In this document: in pieces, positions 42,848 to 51,566 of the stretch
Layout: the number at the start of each line of letters is the position of its first letter
Numbering within the stretch: the stretch's first letter is position 1
DNA from: Eubacterium sp.
GTDB taxonomy: Bacteria > Bacillota > Clostridia > Lachnospirales > Lachnospiraceae
DNA length: 64,000 nucleotides
NCBI GenBank assembly: GCA_022764165.1
Contig: JALERM010000052.1
Coordinates: 62,001 to 126,000 of the forward strand
Direction of reading: 5' to 3'
Notes under the pieces: model-generated
The model's database searches: none
What the model was told of the DNA's origin: nothing
What the model saw: only the letters and a program-made list of their open reading frames with translations
Translations under genes and position numbers: made by a program

Positions 42848-43995
42848 TGAGAAGAACATATAGAAGAATTCAGCTTACAAAAGAAGGAAAGAAAGCAGCC
42901 GCCTGTATCGCAGCAGGTGCTGCCCTGCTGGCGCTGCTTTTATTTTTTCTGTTGTTTCGTGTGACCAGCGTAGAAGTTGTTGGAAGTACCAAGTATACAG
43001 ACGAGGAAATAAAAGGGTATGCCCTGGAAAGTCCTCTGACATCGAATACGGTATTGGCGATGACGTTCAAAAGTCATATGGAAGCGGATAATATTCCTTT
43101 TGTGGAATCCTTTGACCTTGAGCGGCTGAGCAGGCAAAAACTGCGTATTCATGTCAATGAAAAGAAAATCATAGGATATATTGTGGAAGGAACGGACAAG
43201 CTGTATTTTGATAAGGATGGACTGGTGGTGGAACTGGTATCCATGGACGAAGAGGAAATCGCACAGATGGAGTCGGAACAAACACAGCTTGAAGAATTAA
43301 AACAGCAGGCAGAAGCGGAGGAGGCACTGCAGAGAGCAAAAGAAGCAGAAGCAGCTCTGACCGGACATGTTCAGGAAGAAGAGGATGATGGAGAAGAGGG
43401 GGAATCTCAGCCTGTTCAGGAAGTGCAGATGATTCAGGCAGAAGAAGTAAATCAGGGAAATGAAAATGCCACGGAATTTCATGCAGCGGTTACTGACGTT
43501 CCCAGGGTATTGGGAATTACAGAGGGGAGTGTTTCTCTGGGAGAAAAAATAGATGCAGTTGATCAAGGTGTATTTAATACTGTTCTGGGAATTACCCGTA
43601 TGGTAGAAAAGTATGGGATTCTTCCAGAGATAGTATTGTTCAATGAGAATCTGGAAATCACGCTGGTATACCAGGAGGGGAATATTCACTGTGAGCTGGG
43701 CAAAGATACATTGCTGGAAGAGAAAATAACCAGAGTTGCGGCTATCATGCCCAAAATGAAAGAATATACAGGGATACTTCATCTGGAAGATTATACGGAA
43801 GACACGACAAATATTATTTTTTCAAAAGAAAGTCTGTATACTTTAAAAAGCAGGATTGCGGAAGCCGGAGGAATGGATGAGTCAGATCCTGCAGAATATG
43901 ATGTTCCAACAGAAGGAGATGCAGCTCAGACGGGAGACGATTCTCAGGGCACAGAAGGTAATAGTTACGATACTGCAGGTAATCCGACGGAATAA
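42847..43995 (+). CDS. ftsQ: Cell division protein FtsQ/DivIB with acidic insertion
   Basis: A 382-residue bitopic division protein. Basic start, one span (about 19-40), then a POTRA domain (VTSVEVVGSTKYTDEEIKGYALE) and a beta domain (KLYFDKDGLVVEL ... VPRVLGITEGSVSLGEKI). Between these two beta-domain parts about 75 residues rich in Glu and Gln are inserted, probably coiled coil then disordered. A Gly/Asp/Thr tail ends the protein. ATG at 42847 overlaps the murA stop (TGATG). Confidence 0.88.
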   Translation: MRRTYRRIQLTKEGKKAAACIAAGAALLALLLFFLLFRVTSVEVVGSTKYTDEEIKGYALESPLTSNTVLAMTFKSHMEADNIPFVESFDLERLSRQKLRIHVNEKKIIGYIVEGTDKLYFDKDGLVVELVSMDEEEIAQMESEQTQLEELKQQAEAEEALQRAKEAEAALTGHVQEEEDDGEEGESQPVQEVQMIQAEEVNQGNENATEFHAAVTDVPRVLGITEGSVSLGEKIDAVDQGVFNTVLGITRMVEKYGILPEIVLFNENLEITLVYQEGNIHCELGKDTLLEEKITRVAAIMPKMKEYTGILHLEDYTEDTTNIIFSKESLYTLKSRIAEAGGMDESDPAEYDVPTEGDAAQTGDDSQGTEGNSYDTAGNPTE

Positions 43996-44029
43996 AATGC
44001 AAAAAATATGAGAATTTCAAAAAAAAGAG

Positions 44030-44058
44030 TTGATTAATTGGAAAAGAGATTATATTAT
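44030..44058 (+). promoter_or_regulatory. Promoter of ftsZ
   Basis: TTGATT (44030-44035), 17-nt spacer, TATTAT (44053-44058), 85 nt before the ftsZ start. Confidence 0.65.
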
Positions 44059-44142
44059 ATATCTATATGTAACTAATTTTGATAAGACAGATAGTACCCG
44101 GAAGGGAATAATAGATGCGTAAGCAAAGAAGGAGGAAGTACT

Positions 44143-45309
44143 TTGTTAGAAATTATGACAAACGAAGCTGAATCATCTGCAAAGATTATTGTAATCGGTG
44201 TAGGTGGAGCTGGTAATAATGCAGTGAATCGTATGGTGGAAGAAACAATCGGTGGGGTTGAATTTGTTGGAGTGAATACAGATAAACAGGCATTGACTCT
44301 GTGTAAAGCACCGACAGTTCTTCAGATTGGTGAAAAACTTACCAAAGGTCTTGGTGCAGGAGCTAAGCCTGAGATCGGTGAAAAAGCTGCAGAAGAAAGT
44401 ACAGAAGAGATCCGCCAGCTGATGGAAGGTGCCGACATGGTATTCGTTACCTGCGGTATGGGCGGCGGAACCGGTACTGGTGCAGCACCGGTTGTTGCTG
44501 GCATCGCTAAGGAGATGGGTATTCTTACTGTTGGTGTAGTTACCAAACCTTTCCGTTTTGAAGCAAAGACCCGTATGAGCAACGCTCTGATGGGTATTGA
44601 TAAATTAAAAGACAATGTAGATACTTTGATTGTAATCCCGAATGACAAACTGCTGGAGATCGTAGATCGCCGTACCACCATGCCGGAAGCTCTGAAAAAG
44701 GCTGATGAAGTGCTGCAGCAGGCTGTACAGGGAATTACCGATTTGATTAATATGCCGGCTCTGATCAATCTGGATTTCGCAGATGTTCAGACTGTTATGA
44801 AAGACAAAGGTATCGCTCATATCGGTATCGGTGAAGCCAAAGGTGATGACAAAGCTCTGGAAGCTGTTCAGCAGGCTGTATCCAGTCCTCTGCTGGAGAC
44901 AACCATTCAGGGTGCAAGCCACGTGATCATCAATATTTCCGGAGATATTTCTCTTATGGATGCAAACGATGCTGCAAGCTATGTACAGAGTCTGGCTGGC
45001 GAGGATGCAAATATTATCTTTGGTGCCATGTATGATGATACTGCTGTGGATTCTGCAAAGATTACAGTTATCGCTACCGGACTGAACGATGCAACAGCAA
45101 AACAACCCAGCGTGAGCAAAGTTTCCGCTGTTAAGTCTTCTGGAGTAAAGGCTGAAACCGCTGCAAGTACAGTTCCGGAAAGACCGTCATTTTCATCAGG
45201 GATGACGATGCCAAGCTACCAGATGCCGAAGCCATCCGTAAGTGCACCAACCGGAAGCACTGTTCCGAAAAAAGATATCCAGATTCCGGATTTTCTGAGA
45301 AGAAGATAA
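44143..45309 (+). CDS. ftsZ: Cell division GTPase FtsZ
   Basis: A 388-residue tubulin-like GTPase that forms the Z ring. GTP site: [22 protein letters not shown] and the signature [11 protein letters not shown]. The T7 loop shows [11 protein letters not shown]. The core ends near residue 315; a linker and the C-terminal peptide [11 protein letters not shown], which binds partner proteins, follow. Start is TTG with GGAGG 7 nt upstream; an ATG four codons inside is too far from the SD. No ftsA gene is next to it. Confidence 0.97.
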   Translation: MLEIMTNEAESSAKIIVIGVGGAGNNAVNRMVEETIGGVEFVGVNTDKQALTLCKAPTVLQIGEKLTKGLGAGAKPEIGEKAAEESTEEIRQLMEGADMVFVTCGMGGGTGTGAAPVVAGIAKEMGILTVGVVTKPFRFEAKTRMSNALMGIDKLKDNVDTLIVIPNDKLLEIVDRRTTMPEALKKADEVLQQAVQGITDLINMPALINLDFADVQTVMKDKGIAHIGIGEAKGDDKALEAVQQAVSSPLLETTIQGASHVIINISGDISLMDANDAASYVQSLAGEDANIIFGAMYDDTAVDSAKITVIATGLNDATAKQPSVSKVSAVKSSGVKAETAASTVPERPSFSSGMTMPSYQMPKPSVSAPTGSTVPKKDIQIPDFLRRR

Positions 45310-45321
45310 AATGAAAATATG

Positions 45322-45352
45322 AAAAAGAATCCTGCTTTGCAGGATCCTTTTT
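45322..45352 (+). terminator. Terminator of ftsZ (dispersed hairpin)
   Basis: GAATCCTGC pairs with GCAGGATCC (one mismatch) around TTT, followed by TTTTTC. Close relative of the hairpins at 5784 and 49756. Confidence 0.88.
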
Positions 45353-45416
45353 CATATTTAGGAAAGTAAGTACTTTGGATTATGAAATCAAATTGTGAAA
45401 AATAAGAGTTTTTATA

Positions 45417-46538
45417 ATGAAAAAAAATGAATTAATCATGATTTATGGAAAAGACTATAAGGAGATGACAAAAACTCTTCTGAAAGAAGCTCATCTTGCC
45501 GATCTGATACCGGATTCTGACAGCCGGATCGGTATCAAGCCAAATCTGGTGGCACCTACAGAGGCTTCCTGGGGAGCCACCACGCACCCGGAAGTGACAG
45601 CGGGGATTATTGAATATCTGCAGGAAGCAGGATTTCGCCAGATTGTCATGCTGGAAGGTTCCTGGGTGGGTGACAAAACACAGGAGGCGATAGAAGTCTG
45701 TGGATATAATGTATTATCCGAGAAATATGGGGTTCCTTTTCTGGATATGCAGAAAGATACTTCTGTGAAAAAAGACTGTGGGGGAATGGAATTAAAAATC
45801 TGCAGTCAGGCAGATAATCTTGACTTCCTGATCAATGTACCGGTGATGAAAGGGCATTGCCAGACGAAAATCACCTGTGCACTGAAAAATATGAAAGGTT
45901 TGATTCCAAATGCGGAAAAACGTCATTTTCATAGTATGGGGCTTCACCGTCCAATTGCTCATCTTTCTATGGGGATTCGGCAGGATTTTATTGTGGTAGA
46001 TAATATCTGCGGTGACTGGGATTTTGAGGATGGAGGCAATCCGGTGATTATGAATCGCATTCTGGCGGGGCGTGATCCGGTGCTCGTGGATGCCTGGGTG
46101 TGCCGGGAAATGGGATATGAGGTGGAAGAGATTCCATATGTTTCTATGGCTGCTGAGCTTGGTGTGGGATGTGCAGATTTGTCTCAGGCAGATATCCGTT
46201 CTCTGAATCAGCCGGAGATTGAGAACATTGATACAGGAAAAAGAAAAATTGTGGAATTGCGGGATGCTGTGGAGGAAGTGGAGTCCTGCAGTGCCTGTTA
46301 CGGTTATCTGATTCCGGCACTGGATCAGTTAAAGGAAGAGGGATTATTGGAACATCTCAGATGCAAAATAGCCATCGGGCAGGGATATCGGGGAAAAACC
46401 GGAAAACTGGGCATTGGACACTGTACCAGGGCATTTGCATGTCATCTGGATGGTTGTCCTCCCACAGAACAGGAAATCTATGAATTTTTAAAAAAATATA
46501 TTAAGGAGACGTGTGAAAATGAAAATATTGTTTTATGA
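45417..46538 (+). CDS. DUF362 domain protein
   Basis: A 373-residue DUF362 protein of unknown reaction. The domain shows IGIKPNLVAPTEASWGATTHPEV, MLEGSWVGDKTQEAIEVCGY, NVPVMKGHCQTKITCALKNMKGLIP and GRDPVLVDAWVCREMGYE. The C-terminal part has several Cys (CSACYGYL, GHCTRAFACHLDGCPP), possibly metal-binding. There is no signal peptide. Its end overlaps the dehydrogenase gene by 20 nt, so the two are coupled and may share a pathway. Confidence 0.75.
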   Translation: MKKNELIMIYGKDYKEMTKTLLKEAHLADLIPDSDSRIGIKPNLVAPTEASWGATTHPEVTAGIIEYLQEAGFRQIVMLEGSWVGDKTQEAIEVCGYNVLSEKYGVPFLDMQKDTSVKKDCGGMELKICSQADNLDFLINVPVMKGHCQTKITCALKNMKGLIPNAEKRHFHSMGLHRPIAHLSMGIRQDFIVVDNICGDWDFEDGGNPVIMNRILAGRDPVLVDAWVCREMGYEVEEIPYVSMAAELGVGCADLSQADIRSLNQPEIENIDTGKRKIVELRDAVEEVESCSACYGYLIPALDQLKEEGLLEHLRCKIAIGQGYRGKTGKLGIGHCTRAFACHLDGCPPTEQEIYEFLKKYIKETCENENIVL

Positions 46539-47505
46539 TACGAAAAGTTATGACAGGGAATCTTTTGACAGTAAAGCAGCGGAATATCCGGAGATTCAGA
46601 TTGAGTATCTCAAGTCAGAATTATCCCCCAGTACCGCCCCGCTGGCACAGGGTTATGATGCAGTCTGCGCATTTGTGAGCAGTGATGTGGGAACAGAGAC
46701 CATTGATGTACTTCATTCCTGCGGAGTAAAACTGATACTCATGCGCTGTGCCGGTTTTAATAATGTAGATATTGAGAAAGCCAAAGCGTGTGGGATGAAA
46801 GTGATGCGAGTGCCGGGATATTCGCCCGAAGCAGTGGCAGAACATGCCATGGCACTGGCATTGGCTGCGAATCGCAGGATTCATAAAGGATATGTGCGTG
46901 TAAGGGAAAATGACTTCAGTCTGGGCGGAATGCAGGGCACAAATTTTTACCGGAAAACAGCGGGAATTGTGGGAACCGGAAAAATAGGAGCAGCCATGGC
47001 AAGAATCTGCCATGGATTTGGCATGAAAGTAATTGCCTATGACGTTTACCCCAATCCGGAGCTGGACTTTGTGACCTATGTGACGCTGGATGAACTTTTG
47101 GCTCAGAGCGACCTGATTTCCCTGCATTGTCCCCTGATGGATGAGACCTATCATCTGATTAATCGGGAAACCATACAGAAAATGAAAGACGGTGTGATAC
47201 TGGTCAACACTTCCCGCGGCGGTCTTGTAAAGACAAATGACCTGATTGAGGGAATCCGTGCAAGAAAATTCTTTGCGGTAGGTCTTGACGTATACGAGGA
47301 AGAAAAGAAAAATGTATTCGAGGACCGTTCAGATGAAATTATGGAAACATCCATCACCGCACGGCTTCTTTCTTTTCCTAATGTGATCATCACTTCCCAT
47401 CAGGGATTCTTCACTTATGAGGCACTGGATGCCATCAGTGAAACTACACTGAATAATGCCAGGGCGTTTGAACGGGGAGAGATAAGTGGGAATGAGGTAG
47501 AATAA
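46519..47505 (+). CDS. D-2-hydroxyacid dehydrogenase (D-lactate dehydrogenase-like)
   Basis: A 328-residue NAD-dependent dehydrogenase. Substrate domain first (MRCAGFNNVDIEKAKACGMKVMRVPGYSPEAVAEHAMAL), then the Rossmann fold with GIVGTGKIGAAMA. Catalytic residues are Arg in NTSRGGLV, Glu in VGLDVYEEEK and His in TSHQGFFTYEAL. This is closest to the LdhA D-lactate group; other 2-keto acids are possible. ATG at 46519 lies 10 nt after AAGGAG; GTG at 46513 is an alternative. It begins inside the end of the DUF362 gene. Confidence 0.88.
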   Translation: MKILFYDTKSYDRESFDSKAAEYPEIQIEYLKSELSPSTAPLAQGYDAVCAFVSSDVGTETIDVLHSCGVKLILMRCAGFNNVDIEKAKACGMKVMRVPGYSPEAVAEHAMALALAANRRIHKGYVRVRENDFSLGGMQGTNFYRKTAGIVGTGKIGAAMARICHGFGMKVIAYDVYPNPELDFVTYVTLDELLAQSDLISLHCPLMDETYHLINRETIQKMKDGVILVNTSRGGLVKTNDLIEGIRARKFFAVGLDVYEEEKKNVFEDRSDEIMETSITARLLSFPNVIITSHQGFFTYEALDAISETTLNNARAFERGEISGNEVE

Positions 47506-47546
47506 AAAAGTTAGTATAAAAAAATGCTGAAAAGTTAAAAAAACAC

Positions 47547-47575
47547 TTGCATTTCATCTGATATTCTGATATCAT
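47547..47575 (+). promoter_or_regulatory. Promoter of tRNA-Leu(CAA)
   Basis: TTGCAT (47547-47552), 17-nt spacer, TATCAT (47570-47575). A 9-bp hairpin (ATTCTGGTT/AACCAGAAT, 47579-47602) fills the short 5' leader of the tRNA precursor. Confidence 0.7.
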
Positions 47576-47603
47576 TAATTCTGGTTTTAGCGAACCAGAA
47601 TTT

Positions 47604-47686
47604 GCCGCTGTGGCGGAATTGGCAGACGCACTTGACTCAAAATCAAGCGGTTAACAGCCGTGCCGGTTCGAGTCCGGCCAGCGGCA
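47604..47686 (+). tRNA. tRNA-Leu (anticodon CAA)
   Basis: An 83-nt class II tRNA with acceptor stem GCCGCTG/CAGCGGC, T-arm GGTTCGAGTCC and anticodon stem CTTGA/TCAAG enclosing CTCAAAA, which gives CAA. CCA is not encoded. Confidence 0.96.
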
Positions 47687-47693
47687 CTAGAAA

Positions 47694-47718
47694 AGCTCCG
47701 ATTGTTCGGGGCTTTTTT
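47694..47718 (+). terminator. Terminator of tRNA-Leu(CAA)
   Basis: GCTCCGA pairs with TCGGGGC (one G-U) around a short loop, followed by six T. Confidence 0.85.
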
Positions 47719-47728
47719 GTTAATCAGG

Positions 47729-47789
47729 CTGCGGACAGGGACGGTTCTTTGTTCTGCTGTATAAGACACAGAACTGTCCCTGTCTGCAG
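47729..47789. repeat. GACAGGGAC-type inverted repeat
   Basis: Arms 47729-47748 and 47770-47789 pair over 20 bp with two G-U pairs, around a 21-nt loop. The arm carries GGACAGGGAC, the same core as the palindromes at 49821 and 51567. It lies between the tRNA terminator and the exchanger gene. Confidence 0.7.
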
Positions 47790-47815
47790 CATCAAAAAAG
47801 TATTAAGGAGGCTAT

Positions 47816-48745
47816 ATGATACTTGATTTAGTTGTATTGGTTATCGGTTTTATTTTATTGATTAAGGGAGCTGATTTTCTGGTTACAGGTGCAGCTGGGA
47901 TAGCGGAACGGTTTCATATTCCGCAGATTGTGATCGGCTTGACGATTGTGGCATTTGGCACCAGTGCTCCGGAAGCGGCAATTAGTATTTCCGCAGGTAT
48001 GAAAGGGGTAACAGGTATTTCCATCGGTAATGTACTGGGCAGCAACATTTTGAATATTCTGCTGATTCTGGGAATTACAGCCTGTATTGTTCCTCTGAAG
48101 GTGGAACGGAATACCATTCGGTTTGAAATTCCGTTTACAATTTTTATCACTGTTTTTATGGTGGCTGTGGGAGCTTTGAAGCACGAAATGGGATTAGTTG
48201 AAGGTGTTTGTCTTTGGGTTATGTTTCTCGCTTTCCTGTTTTATCTGCTGCAGATGGCGAGAAAGAATCAGGAAGTCAGAGAAGAATGTCCCCACAAAAA
48301 GCAGCCGGTATGGGTACTTTTGCTGGTTACGATTATTGGACTGGCAGCGATTATCTGGGGAAGTAATCTGACCGTAGACAGTGCATCTTCCATAGCATCA
48401 CGGCTGGGAATGAGTGACCGTCTGATTGGTCTGACGATTGTGGCATTTGGTACATCATTGCCTGAGCTTGTTACTTCTGTGACAGCTGCCCGTAAGAATA
48501 ACGTGGATATTGCCATTGGAAATATTGTGGGAAGTTGTATTTTCAATATATTGTTTGTTTTGGGAACCACCTGTCTGGTGGCAACGATACCGTATGCGTC
48601 CAAGTTCCTGGTGGATGGACTTGTCTGTATCGGAGCAACCACTCTTCTGTGGCTTTGTGTGGTGAAAACAAAAGAACTGAGAAGATGGGGAGGTATTCTA
48701 TTCCTCCTCAGTTATGCCGGTTATTTTGCATATTTGATGATGTAG
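47816..48745 (+). CDS. Sodium/calcium exchanger family membrane protein (CaCA, YrbG-like)
   Basis: A 309-residue cation exchanger with two inverted halves. Each has the alpha-repeat signature: GLTIVAFGTSAPEAAISISAG with GNVLGSNILNILLILG, and GLTIVAFGTSLPELVTSVTAA with GNIVGSCIFNILFVLG. The acidic residues that bind the ion are present. About ten spans. AAGGAGG is 7 nt before ATG. Family members exchange Na+ or K+ for Ca2+. Confidence 0.92.
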   Translation: MILDLVVLVIGFILLIKGADFLVTGAAGIAERFHIPQIVIGLTIVAFGTSAPEAAISISAGMKGVTGISIGNVLGSNILNILLILGITACIVPLKVERNTIRFEIPFTIFITVFMVAVGALKHEMGLVEGVCLWVMFLAFLFYLLQMARKNQEVREECPHKKQPVWVLLLVTIIGLAAIIWGSNLTVDSASSIASRLGMSDRLIGLTIVAFGTSLPELVTSVTAARKNNVDIAIGNIVGSCIFNILFVLGTTCLVATIPYASKFLVDGLVCIGATTLLWLCVVKTKELRRWGGILFLLSYAGYFAYLMM

Positions 48746-48757
48746 GAGGATTTTATC

Positions 48758-48892
48758 ATGAATGAGACATTGAACACCTTAAAGACAAGACGAAGTGTGA
48801 GAGCTTATCTTACGGAACAGGTGAAGGAGGAACAGCTGCAGCAGGTTCCGGAGGCAAAACCAAGAAAAGAAAATTATATTTACAGGGTATAA
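48758..48892 (+). pseudogene. Nitroreductase family remnant (N-terminal fragment)
   Basis: AGGAGG and ATG open a 44-codon frame starting MNETLNTLKTRRSVRAYLTEQVKEEQLQQ, the normal start of FMN-dependent nitroreductases (the RRSVR motif binds FMN phosphate). After about 29 residues the homology stops and the frame ends at 48892. The rest of the usual 170-200 residues is missing, so this is a truncated relic left by deletion. Confidence 0.7.
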
Positions 48893-48897
48893 CAGTT

Positions 48898-49080
48898 ATG
48901 GCGGGTAAGACAAACTGTGATACATGCAGTAATTATGTATATGACGATGAGCTGGAATGTTACTGTTGTGAGGTCAATCTGGATGAAGACGAAATGTACC
49001 GGTTTATGAGTGATACATTTTATAATTGTCCGTATTATCAATTGGATGACGAATACCGGATTGTAAGAAAACAGATGTGA
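48898..49080 (+). CDS. Small CxxC protein, DUF6472 type
   Basis: A 60-residue acidic protein with Cys pairs NCDTCSNYVYDDELECYCCEVNLDEDEM and a further Cys in YNCPYYQLDDEYRIVRKQM. The six Cys suggest a metal site. I recognise the pattern as a conserved small protein of Lachnospiraceae annotated DUF6472; the function is unknown. It starts 5 nt after the nitroreductase relic ends, and its ATG has no strong SD of its own (ACAGGG 11-16 nt upstream). Confidence 0.7.
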   Translation: MAGKTNCDTCSNYVYDDELECYCCEVNLDEDEMYRFMSDTFYNCPYYQLDDEYRIVRKQM

Positions 49081-49120
49081 GACAGGGAACGTTGGAAATT
49101 GAATTATACGGAGGAATAAC

Positions 49121-49735
49121 ATGTATAAATATAAAGATCAGAAAGAAATGAGAATGGCGATCAATGGGAGAATGATTTCCCTGATTGCAGGTGTTATGAC
49201 AGGAACCACAGCATTATTTACCACAGTGCGGTATGCGATGAGTGCTTTTCAGATTGCTTCTCAGGCGGCCGGCGGTAATCAGGATCTGCTCGCACAGATG
49301 GAAGAAGTGGGAGCCAGCATCGGATATATGAGGGTTCTTGGCGTGGCTATGATTCTTGCGGCTATCGTGGAAGTTTTTGCAGCTATTATGAGTGTCCGGT
49401 TATGCAATCGTCTGGATAAGGCGTCAGTACTGATGAAGACAGCTATTGCACTGCTTGTGGTAGAAGTAATCGTACAGCTGATCGGACTGAAAGCGGGAGT
49501 TTTTATGCTGAATAATCTCATCATGCCCTGCTGTCTTCTGTGGTCCAGCTGGCAGTTGAAAAAACTCTTTAAAATATACCCGGACAGAAAATTTGCTGTT
49601 GAGCCAAATGTGAGAAATAAAAAGAAAAAAGAAGAGCCTGCACAGAAAAAAAGCATTGCTGAGAGGGCTAAGTTACAGGCGAAAGAAGAGATTTCTGTGG
49701 AAGAGGAAAACACAGAAGAGAATATGGAACAGTAA
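49121..49735 (+). CDS. Hypothetical membrane protein with charged tail
   Basis: A 204-residue protein not recognised as a family. Four hydrophobic segments are seen (about 15-42, 66-90, 104-122, 126-143). The last 50 residues are charged (Lys then Glu rich) and cytoplasmic. GGAGG precedes ATG. It follows the DUF6472 gene by 40 nt and ends at a strong terminator. Confidence 0.6.
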   Translation: MYKYKDQKEMRMAINGRMISLIAGVMTGTTALFTTVRYAMSAFQIASQAAGGNQDLLAQMEEVGASIGYMRVLGVAMILAAIVEVFAAIMSVRLCNRLDKASVLMKTAIALLVVEVIVQLIGLKAGVFMLNNLIMPCCLLWSSWQLKKLFKIYPDRKFAVEPNVRNKKKKEEPAQKKSIAERAKLQAKEEISVEEENTEENMEQ

Positions 49736-49755
49736 CAGGCAAAAAGAATCCGCCC

Positions 49756-49788
49756 AAAAAGAATCCTGCTTTGCAGGATTCTTTTTTT
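49756..49788 (+). terminator. Terminator (dispersed hairpin, third copy)
   Basis: GAATCCTGC pairs perfectly with GCAGGATTC around TTT, followed by seven T. Same hairpin family as 5784 and 45322. Confidence 0.9.
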
Positions 49789-49820
49789 GTGGTAAGTTCC
49801 CTGATAAAATGGTATACTTA

Positions 49821-49841
49821 GGACAGGGGAAGACCCTGTCC
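49821..49841. repeat. GGACAGGG palindrome upstream of the AAA-ATPase gene
   Basis: GGACAGGG and CCCTGTCC pair around GAAGA. No T run follows. Related in sequence to the palindrome at the other end of the gene (51567-51591). Confidence 0.75.
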
Positions 49842-49864
49842 ATGAATTGAAAGGGGAGGTATCT

Positions 49865-51562
49865 ATGGCAAGAACGGTAGGAATCGGAATTCAGAATTTT
49901 GAAAAAATAATCACGAACAACTGCTTTTATGTGGATAAAACGGATTTTATCCGTGAGTGGTGGGAAAGTATGGATGATGTGACGTTGATCACCCGTCCGC
50001 GCCGCTTTGGAAAGACATTGACGATGAGTATGGTAGAGCAGTTTTTTTCTGTAGATTATGCCAATCGGGGGGATTTGTTTGAAGGGCTTTCCATCTGGAA
50101 TCATGAAAAATACAGGGAATTGCAGGGAACGTATCCGGTGCTCAGTCTTTCCTTTGCTAACGTGAAAGAGAAAAATTACAAAACAACGAGAGAAAAAATT
50201 TGTCGCTTGTTGACAAATCTATATATTAAATATTCCTTCCTCAAAGAAAGTGAACTTCTGACAGATGCAGACAGAGCATTTTTTGATCGGATATTATCTG
50301 TGGAAATAAGTGACAGTGATGCAACGTTGGCGTTGTATCAATTAACGGATTATCTTTACCGATATTATGGGAAAAAAGTTATTATTCTGTTAGATGAGTA
50401 TGATACTCCCATGCAGGAAGCCTATGTGGATGGATTTTGGGATGAGATGGTTGGATTTACCCGGAGTATGTTTAACGCAGCGTTCAAAACCAATCCGTGG
50501 CTGGAGCGGGGAATCATGACAGGAATTACAAGAGTCAGTAAGGAATCCATTTTTTCTGATTTGAATAATCTTGAGGTAGTGACTACAACTTCAGACAAAT
50601 ATGCAACTGCATTTGGATTTACGGAAGAAGAAGTATTTGCGGCATTGGATGAATGTGGTCTTTCATCAGAAAAGGAACAGGTGAAATATTGGTATGATGG
50701 TTTTACGTTTGGAAAGCATGAGGATATCTACAATCCCTGGTCTATTCTGAATTTTTTGGATAAAGGAGCTTTCAGAACCTATTGGGCTAACACTAGTTCC
50801 AACAGTCTGGTAGGAAAACTTTTGCGGGAAGGAAATCGAAGAATTAAAGAGAAGTTTGAACAATTACTGAAAGGAGAGTCGGTGTATTCTCCGATTGATG
50901 AGCAGATTGTATACAATCAGTTGAATGGTAATGAGAGAGCTGTGTGGAGTCTGCTTTTGGCGAGTGGGTATTTGAAAGTCATTTCTTATGAGAAATACAA
51001 CGAAATTCCGGAGAACAGACACCCGCAATATGAACTCGCACTTACTAATATGGAAGTGAAGCTGATGTTTCTGAATATGGTGCGTGACTGGTTTTCAGAT
51101 GCAGAAACAGATTATAATGATTTTATCAAAGCATTGCTTGCCGGAAATATAAAGGAAATGAATGCCTATATGAATCGTGTAGCTCTTCAGACATTCAGCT
51201 ATTTTGATACTGGAAGAAGTCCGTCAGGGGCAGAACCTGAAAGATTTTACCATGGTTTTGTTTTAGGGCTGATGGTGGAATTGCAGGACAGATATGTGAT
51301 TACATCCAACCGGGAAAGCGGATTTGGAAGATATGATGTGATGCTGGAACCACGCCATCCGGAGAAGAATGATGCAATTATTATGGAATTTAAGGTATAT
51401 GACCCGGAGGATGAGAAAACACTGAGAGATACCGTGTGCGAGGCATTGAGTCAGATTGAACAGAAAAAATATGCTGCAATGCTTATAGAAAGAGGAATAT
51501 CGGAAGAACATATCAGAAGTTATGGATTTGCATTTCAGGGAAAAACAGTTTTGATAGGATGA
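49865..51562 (+). CDS. AAA-ATPase-like protein with PD-(D/E)XK nuclease-like domain
   Basis: A 565-residue protein of the AAA-ATPase_like/PDDEXK_9 type, a family multiplied in gut Clostridia and Bacteroidetes with no settled function. It begins with the family lead VGIGIQNFEKIITNNCFYVDKTDFI. Walker A is TRPRRFGKTLTMSM and a Walker B-like strand is VIILLDEYDTPM. The C-terminal domain has SGFGRYDVMLEP, IIMEFKVYDP and a Gln/Lys stretch (EALSQIEQKKYA), the usual nuclease fold core. ATG at 49865 is 5 nt after GGGGAGG. GGACAGGG palindromes flank the gene on both sides. Confidence 0.88.
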   Translation: MARTVGIGIQNFEKIITNNCFYVDKTDFIREWWESMDDVTLITRPRRFGKTLTMSMVEQFFSVDYANRGDLFEGLSIWNHEKYRELQGTYPVLSLSFANVKEKNYKTTREKICRLLTNLYIKYSFLKESELLTDADRAFFDRILSVEISDSDATLALYQLTDYLYRYYGKKVIILLDEYDTPMQEAYVDGFWDEMVGFTRSMFNAAFKTNPWLERGIMTGITRVSKESIFSDLNNLEVVTTTSDKYATAFGFTEEEVFAALDECGLSSEKEQVKYWYDGFTFGKHEDIYNPWSILNFLDKGAFRTYWANTSSNSLVGKLLREGNRRIKEKFEQLLKGESVYSPIDEQIVYNQLNGNERAVWSLLLASGYLKVISYEKYNEIPENRHPQYELALTNMEVKLMFLNMVRDWFSDAETDYNDFIKALLAGNIKEMNAYMNRVALQTFSYFDTGRSPSGAEPERFYHGFVLGLMVELQDRYVITSNRESGFGRYDVMLEPRHPEKNDAIIMEFKVYDPEDEKTLRDTVCEALSQIEQKKYAAMLIERGISEEHIRSYGFAFQGKTVLIG

Positions 51563-51566
51563 TATT

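Noticed and set aside
47602..47826. 74-codon frame over tRNA-Leu(CAA)
   Set aside because: It reads through the tRNA, its terminator and an inverted repeat.
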